A stretch of 64,000 nt of DNA from Anthopleura xanthogrammica. Lineage: Eukaryota > Cnidaria > Anthozoa > Actiniaria > Actiniidae. Shown here piece after piece: positions 59,401-64,000 of this stretch. How positions within the stretch are numbered: position 1 is the stretch's first letter; every line of letters starts with the position of its first letter. The notes beneath the pieces were generated by a model. The model was given only the letters and a program-made list of their open reading frames with translations. It did no database searches and was not told the origin of the DNA. The stretch covers positions 3,895,117-3,959,116 of the forward strand of contig OZ025217.1 in the NCBI GenBank assembly GCA_964019055.1, given 5' to 3'. The position numbers and the translations under genes were made by a program.

Positions 59401-61545
59401 ATGCAAACAGAACCCATACATGCCCATGCTGGCATTCAGTTTTTAAAAGGGAAGGAAGGAGGGGAAAAATGAATAAATGTAAAAACAGGAATGTTCTTGA
59501 TCATGAACTGCAGGATTAGAATTGCACCTTACCTCTTTTTGACTATGAAAAACAACCCCATCTTCTGATGTATGAAATGCATTCCTTATCACAGCAAATC
59601 TACTGTACATTGGATCACTTTCATCCACTAAATCCCCTGAATCCTCATTCTCTGATTCATCTGAGGTTAAAACAAAGTTAAATTTCACTTGCTCTCTTTC
59701 AAGATTATCCAAAAACGAAATATTGTCATTCAATATTGATTCATGTATTTCATCATCCAGAGCTTCTTGCCTGTTAATACGAAGTCTGTTCAGTGGTAAA
59801 ACATTCACGTAACTTTGATTCCATATTGTTTTTCGTTTATTCAAAACTTTTTTCTTCTTTCTTGAGCTTTGTGATAGTTTGCCCCAGTATTCTTTGGATT
59901 GTTGGTCTACAAATAAGTCTGAAGAACTACACTTTTCATAACATGATTCTTTAGCTGTACGCTTGGAAGTAGAATATTTATCACTGTATTCATCATAATT
60001 ATGGTCAACTTCCTTGCTTTCTTGTTTATGCCAAGGAAAAGAATGTGATATCAACTCCGTAGCATAATCATGTGTCCATATTGTTGTGTAATGAGAGTTT
60101 TTGGTGTCATTCTGGTCTTTGTATTGTTCAAATGGCAACCACAGAGAATTGTCCTGTAGGTAAGATTAATGGGAATTTAATAAATTTTTTCACATTTTTG
60201 TATTAACTTGACTAGTTTGATTATTTTATAAATTATGAATTTTCTTGGATGAACTCTATGGATAAAGGATCATGATTTATTGTATAAGTACCCTCTCTTT
60301 AAAAGTTTTATTTTTTCTATCCCATGCACTCACACAGGACACATGATTCATAATGACCTTTTTCTAGGAGCTCATTCATTCATTCATTTTCAAGTTTTTC
60401 AAGACAGGTGTTGCAATGGACATTTTGCACATTGTTTGGTTCCCAAAAATATTCATACCCCAACCCCTCTGAAATTTCCAATTTTCTTCCATACCAATCT
60501 TGTAATTTTCTTTTTCCTCTGACCCCCATTCCCTGGGAATTTCCAATTTCCTCCATGGAGGGGTATGGTTATTTTTTGAAAACATGTCACACATTGTGTC
60601 CCAGTGACCTGATGTAAGAATTCAAACTTATTTGATTTCTGTTTCTGTCACAACCTGACAATATTCTGAGATGTCCCAGTGACAGCCTGTGACCAGATCT
60701 TTTGTTGTATCCCCACAACTTGTGACCTAGTGTGACCAAACTTTAAAATTGATTTGTGCAACCAAATCAAATTACTGAGCTTCCTGTGTATAATTTTGCT
60801 TCCACAGGAAGTGTAAAACAATACTCTAGAAGAGGACTTAATGAGCAGTCAACCACTTCATTTATTAACAATCAAAGTTCCAATTTCATCTGATAATACA
60901 CTTGGGCATATGGTTTCAGTGAACCAATCAAATAAAAGTGTTTGCTCAACAAAAGCAGCTAGATATATAAGGAATTAAATTACAGTTATAGTTAGACAAC
61001 TGCAAAACCTTGAAAGGCACGGTAATTACAATAATACTACTATTAATCATCTTCTTGTCATGTCATGATCAGAGTACTGTCTGTAATGCCAGTAATCAAA
61101 GTGAGACAATTTTTAAATATAAATAACAACTGTATATATAAATAATTTTGTAAAAATCTAAGACCTAAATGAGCGACTATTAAGATAAGAAAACGAGGTA
61201 TAACTACACGTTGCCATGAAAACAGTTCTTTTTACGAAGAATGTTGAAATTTGACGGAGATTCTGTTCATGTTAAATTTGATCAATCTATGTACAAAAGA
61301 TGAAAAATAGCCAGCTGATTTCGACAGATTTCAAGAGCGGGATCCTTTGTCACTTTAGACGAAAAAAGGAAATACGAAGGTAGATAAAAAGAAGACGAAT
61401 TAGCTTCATGTAGTTCAAGTATAGAATCAGTCAACATTGAATGTTATAAAATTCGTTCAAAAAGTTTACGAAAAAGAAAACAAAAATTAAATATTGCACT
61501 CACGTCTTCATCTCGAAGTTTACCATTTTCGTCTAAGATGTTCAT
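53412..61545 (-). CDS. Uncharacterised coiled-coil protein, 7 exons
   Basis: I do not recognise the family. Exons: 61504-61545, 59533-60153, 58653-58742, 55416-55564, 54875-54949, 54301-54441, 53412-53538, all GT-AG and phase-consistent, giving about 414 residues. Exon 1 encodes MNILDENGKLRDED. Exon 2 (207 codons) encodes a polar region with a basic stretch SSRKKKKVLNKRKTIW, then an acidic one (SDESENEDSGDLVDESDP) and YSRFAVIRNAF. Exon 3 with the start of exon 4 is a predicted coiled coil (LERYKAKMTEMEDLLKSEL ... KRAEERKLL). Exons 4-7 are Ser/Asp/Glu-rich with one hydrophobic island (IFSSFHDVFSYARTGIQGMF) and end DKRSKS. No signal peptide or transmembrane segment, so probably intracellular. 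It shares a short divergent promoter region with COX5A. An extra phase-0 exon could have been missed in the large introns. Confidence 0.75.
53685..53835 (-). repeat. SINE-like 3' modules (family S1), two copies
   Basis: On the minus strand this reads as two or so 57-bp-type units (GATCTGTG..., ...TGCCCTGA..., GATCAGCCCAGAGGTTATTT-like), the same unit as the array at 6381-6778. It lies in intron 6 of the unknown gene, next to a similar S1 body fragment at about 54075-54120. Confidence 0.6.
53861..54049. repeat. Foldback element, nearly perfect
   Basis: GCCACAGATTGAATAGCCCA followed by CTTTCAATATTCTGGTTGA is mirrored by TCAACCAGAATATTGAAAG and TGGGCTATTCAATCTGTGGC. Arms of about 85 bp with few mismatches suggest a young insertion. 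Confidence 0.9.
54523..54720. repeat. MITE with ACAGTC ends
   Basis: ACAGTCAAACTCCACTTACA and CCATTGTGTAGAGGTTCGACT ends are imperfect inverted repeats. Internal CCACCTCTCTACAATGG / CCTCTCTATAATGGCCACC units repeat directly. Confidence 0.65.
55027..55322. repeat. MITE in intron 4 of the unknown gene
   Basis: AATAGACCTTTCCCAAGATA and TATACCTTGGGAAAGACCTATT form the terminal inverted repeat; 296 bp, non-coding. Confidence 0.75.
55565..58652 (-). other. Large AT-rich intron 3 of the unknown gene
   Basis: About 3.1 kb of very AT-rich sequence with poly-A and poly-T runs. It contains a 40-50 bp relic of the 770-bp element near 57930. No exon-like segment recognised. Confidence 0.5.
60435..60585. 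repeat. Imperfect foldback in intron 1 of the unknown gene
   Basis: AAATATTCATACCCCAACCC ... GAAATTTCCAATTT and GGGAATTTCCAATTTCC ... GAGGGGTATGGTTATTTTTT correspond as inverted or direct pieces. Similar GGAATTTCCA and CCATGG motifs occur near 49915-50030. Confidence 0.45.
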
Positions 61546-61892
61546 TTGCCTTGGTTTACATTATATTGTACAATTAATATTAAAGACCTTTGTTAAGAAA
61601 ACCATTTAAAATGGTTTCGTATTTACGTCCTTTTAAATTTACGCAGAACTGAGAGGAAAACCCGCCAACATGACAAAGAATAACAATTACCGATTCTTAC
61701 CAATCGATAATTCGTCGGTCAGTCGATAACTAATCGGAAAGATACTCCAGCGAGTTTTGCGCTCAGCGGTAGTACAATCGCGTTGCATCGTGGGGTACTT
61801 CCTTCACCGGTCGCCATTTTGTTTTCTTGGAGGCACAAATTGTGGACAACAAGTAGTTCTTTTAGAGCTTGTTTAGCCTATTTTAAAGCAAA
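61546..61892. promoter_or_regulatory. Bidirectional promoter between the unknown gene and COX5A
   Basis: 347 bp between opposite start codons. It contains AAAATGGCG on the minus strand (61812-61820), a YY1-like site in the COX5A leader, and TAACTAATCGG / CCGATTCTTACC motifs around 61690-61740. No TATA box at a useful distance. Confidence 0.55.
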
Positions 61893-63216
61893 ATGTTGAG
61901 AGTTGTAACAGGAAGACTTCTTTCTCCGGGAATTTCTAGAGCTGTACCAGCATTAGGTATGTTTTTTTGTTTGATTTTCTTGATTGTTGGACGATTTATA
62001 AAACCTCTTCTGAGTCAAGGTCGTGCCAAAGATCACGTTTGATGCCTTGGATATTGTAAATAGATGCAAAAGCCAAGCTAAACTATGGCTTACAATTTTT
62101 ACTTTGTTTATAAGTACAATTTTGGTACAAGCTGAAACTTTTCTCAATGTACAGTATAAAGAGATGTCTATGAACTTTTTCTGAACTGCTCGCAAGAAAA
62201 ACTAAGAAGCCTAAACATTTGACAGACTTGCATTCAGTTTAATAATGGACAAGCTTGCATATTTATAAGGGAATCATGAGTCTCTGCATTAAAGGGTTTT
62301 CTCCAGTTTTCCTCTCTCTGCAAAACCTAACAAGCTAAATTTCAAATTGATCTGTGAGGTAGCTATTCATTGAGCTTATATTCCAAATGTTATTCTTCTA
62401 GGTATAACTGCTCGTCAGTCCAGTAATAAGCCCATAGAATCAGAAGAGGCATTTGATGCAAGATGGGAAGCATATTTCAGCAGGTTTGTGATAGGAGAAT
62501 AGATTTTGAATGACTGGGAAAGGCAAGGGAAATAGTGGTATCACAAGGTTGTGTTGTAGCTGTTGTTTGCAAGGCTTGATACACTGCAGTTTTATCTTAT
62601 CGTGCTGGTAGCATGGGTAGCATAAGCGTCATCTTTCACCACCGTGGTTCCAAAGGCTTGAGTCACTGGTTCAAGCCCTACAGACACCACATGTGAATTG
62701 AGTTTGTTTGATGTGTTGTTCTCTTGTACGCCACAAGGGTTTTCTCCAGGTTCTCTGGTTTCCTCCCACCATAAAAATCAACATGTGAGTGTGCATAGAA
62801 CAGAATGTAGTGGTAGTGTGTGTGAGTGAAAAGTGTCCCAAATTATTGCAAAAGTACTGGAAAGACTAGACACTTAAATAAAGAGATTTTTTGAATGCAG
62901 CAAAATATCTAATTCTAATAATAATAGTATGCATTTCATTTCCCATTACAGACCAGATATTGATTCATGGGAATTAAGACGAGGCCTGAACGAGCTCTAT
63001 GGACATGACTTGGTTCCTGAACCCAAAATAATCAATGCAATGCTCCATGCCTGCCGTCGTCTCAATGACTATGGCATGTCCGTAAGAGTTCTTGAGTCTA
63101 TCAAGGACAAGGCATCTGGCAGTAAGGAAATTTATAGTTATATTCTAAAGGAATGCAAACCTGTCATTGATGAACTTGGAATTAGTACTCCAGAAGAACT
63201 TGGCATTGCTAAGTAG
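61893..63216 (+). CDS. COX5A: Cytochrome c oxidase subunit 5A, mitochondrial (COX5A), 3 coding exons
   Basis: A nuclear-encoded matrix-side subunit of respiratory complex IV. Coding exons 61893-61956, 62402-62483, 62952-63216, all in phase, give 136 residues (human precursor 150). Residues 1-28 or so are an Arg-rich, acid-free import presequence ([18 protein letters not shown]). The mature part shows the family blocks [72 protein letters not shown] and TPEELGI. A further intron lies in the 3'UTR: donor TTTG|GTAAGT at 63240, acceptor TTATTCTAG ending 63479. The donor is only 23 bases after the stop, so it should not trigger decay. Confidence 0.97.
62284..62370 (+). repeat. SINE-like fragment (family S1) in COX5A intron 1
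   Basis: GGGTTTTCTCCAG followed by TTTTCCTCTCTCTGC, AAAACCTAA, CTAAATTTCAAATTGATC and TGTGAGGTAGC, that is S1 body plus the start of a 57-bp module. Confidence 0.55.
62605..62845 (+). repeat. SINE-like element (family S1) in COX5A intron 2
   Basis: A tRNA-like head with B-box-like GGTTCAAGCCC (62668-62678) is followed by GAGTTTGTTTGATGTG, GTTTTCTCCAGGTTCTC, TGGTTTCCTCCCACC and GTAGTGGTAGTGTGTGTG. The 3' part parallels 2655-2760. Confidence 0.6.
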
Positions 63217-63350
63217 CTTTACTGTACCTCTCACCTTTGGTAAGTACTAAGAAAAAATCCTGTAATCACATTCTTTATGACACATATATTTTTGTAGACT
63301 TTTGTAGTATAAATTTTCATGGTACACAAAAATCTGATTACATGTTACAC

Positions 63351-63440
63351 ATAAATCTACTGTCATAGGACATGCATTTCAGCAGATGTTTTACCATAAA
63401 TCTACTGTCATAGGACATGCATTTCAGCAGATGTTTTAAC
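63351..63440 (+). repeat. 45-bp direct duplication in the COX5A 3'UTR intron
   Basis: ATAAATCTACTGTCATAGG... occurs at 63351 and again at 63396, identical over essentially the full 45 bases. Confidence 0.95.
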
Positions 63441-63631
63441 ACTCTTGTGATTTTCATGGTATATTGTTTTTATTCTAGGTCATCCTTTGTAGTGACCACT
63501 ATTTGGGATTTACAAAGAACATGTCATCTGTTTTAATCGTAAAGAATCAGTAATATTTTTGTTTCTCGTGAGGCATATGTGTGCATTTAACAACTGTCTG
63601 TTATGGAAGATTGTTGTAAAAAAAAGATAAA

Positions 63632-63637
63632 AATAAA
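63632..63637 (+). promoter_or_regulatory. Polyadenylation signal, COX5A
   Basis: AATAAA about 155 bases into the final untranslated exon. Beyond it (63660-64000) nothing else is recognised. Confidence 0.65.
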
Positions 63638-64000
63638 AACCATTTTATTGATTTAGTTCTGACTTAAGATTTGATAGAAGTGTTATTAGTACTGGTAATA
63701 AATGACTTATGATCTACTCCCTACAGTAATTTATAGAAGTATATTATCAAGTAGCTCCACTGTAATTGGGGATAAGACTAGGGACAATGTTCTTCAAAGT
63801 TGAACATAACTACAGAGATTTGATAGTTGTTGCTATAATATGCTCACTACATTAATAACTAGGGGTCTATATATTCTCTGGCAATTCCCTTGAAATTGTG
63901 GATAAGACTCAAGACTGTTATTAGAGCGATTTTACTTGGCCCATTTTTCCAAATTCCTGGGTTTTTTTTAACTTTGACTGGTAGTCACTAATCATATAAC

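Overview
This window looks like nuclear DNA of a cnidarian, most likely an anthozoan (coral or sea-anemone type). The evidence is AT-rich DNA, intron-rich genes with GT-AG junctions, a precursor for GLWamide-type neuropeptides (a cnidarian family), and very many short foldback elements and SINE-like copies. The species cannot be named from sequence alone. Exon joins were derived by hand from reading phase and splice-site context.

Layout. 1-11 kb holds mostly repeats (foldback elements, a 57-bp tandem array, microsatellites) and one pair of in-phase orphan exons (3520-3894 +). 11.2-15.6 kb is the LWamide-type precursor: a probable TATA promoter and non-coding first exon at 11.2 kb, a 3.4-kb intron, and one coding exon (14797-15360 +). 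17.8-33.6 kb is a complete 19-exon GBA2 (non-lysosomal glucosylceramidase, +). 33.6-38.2 kb has no recognised gene apart from one possible gene start (37864 -). 38.2-38.6 kb is an intronless histone H3.3-type gene (-) with CCAAT and TATA boxes. 40.75-46.8 kb is RGP1 (+, 7 exons), with an upstream ORF in its leader. 49.05-50.46 kb is KGD4/MRPS36 (-, 3 coding exons), head-to-head with intronless PYM1 (50744-51322 +). 53.4-61.5 kb is a 7-exon gene (-) for a protein of about 414 residues that I do not recognise, head-to-head with COX5A (61893-63216 +, 3 coding exons plus a 3'UTR intron).

The genes form no single pathway. They are housekeeping genes (glycolipid turnover, Rab6 activation, chromatin, a 2-oxoglutarate dehydrogenase component, exon-junction-complex recycling, respiration) plus one neuropeptide gene. 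Two close divergent pairs (KGD4/PYM1, 279 bp between start codons; unknown gene/COX5A, 347 bp) look like bidirectional promoters. Several gene starts share an ATGGCG motif resembling a YY1 site.

The most interesting points are: a neuropeptide precursor whose four copies each carry two cysteines bracketing PPGLW/PPGIW, predicting cyclic amidated peptides; two separate tandem repeats in GBA2 whose units begin inside an exon and carry its splice donor into the intron; the unrecognised gene opposite COX5A; and unexplained gene-start signatures at 13926 and 37864 on the minus strand.
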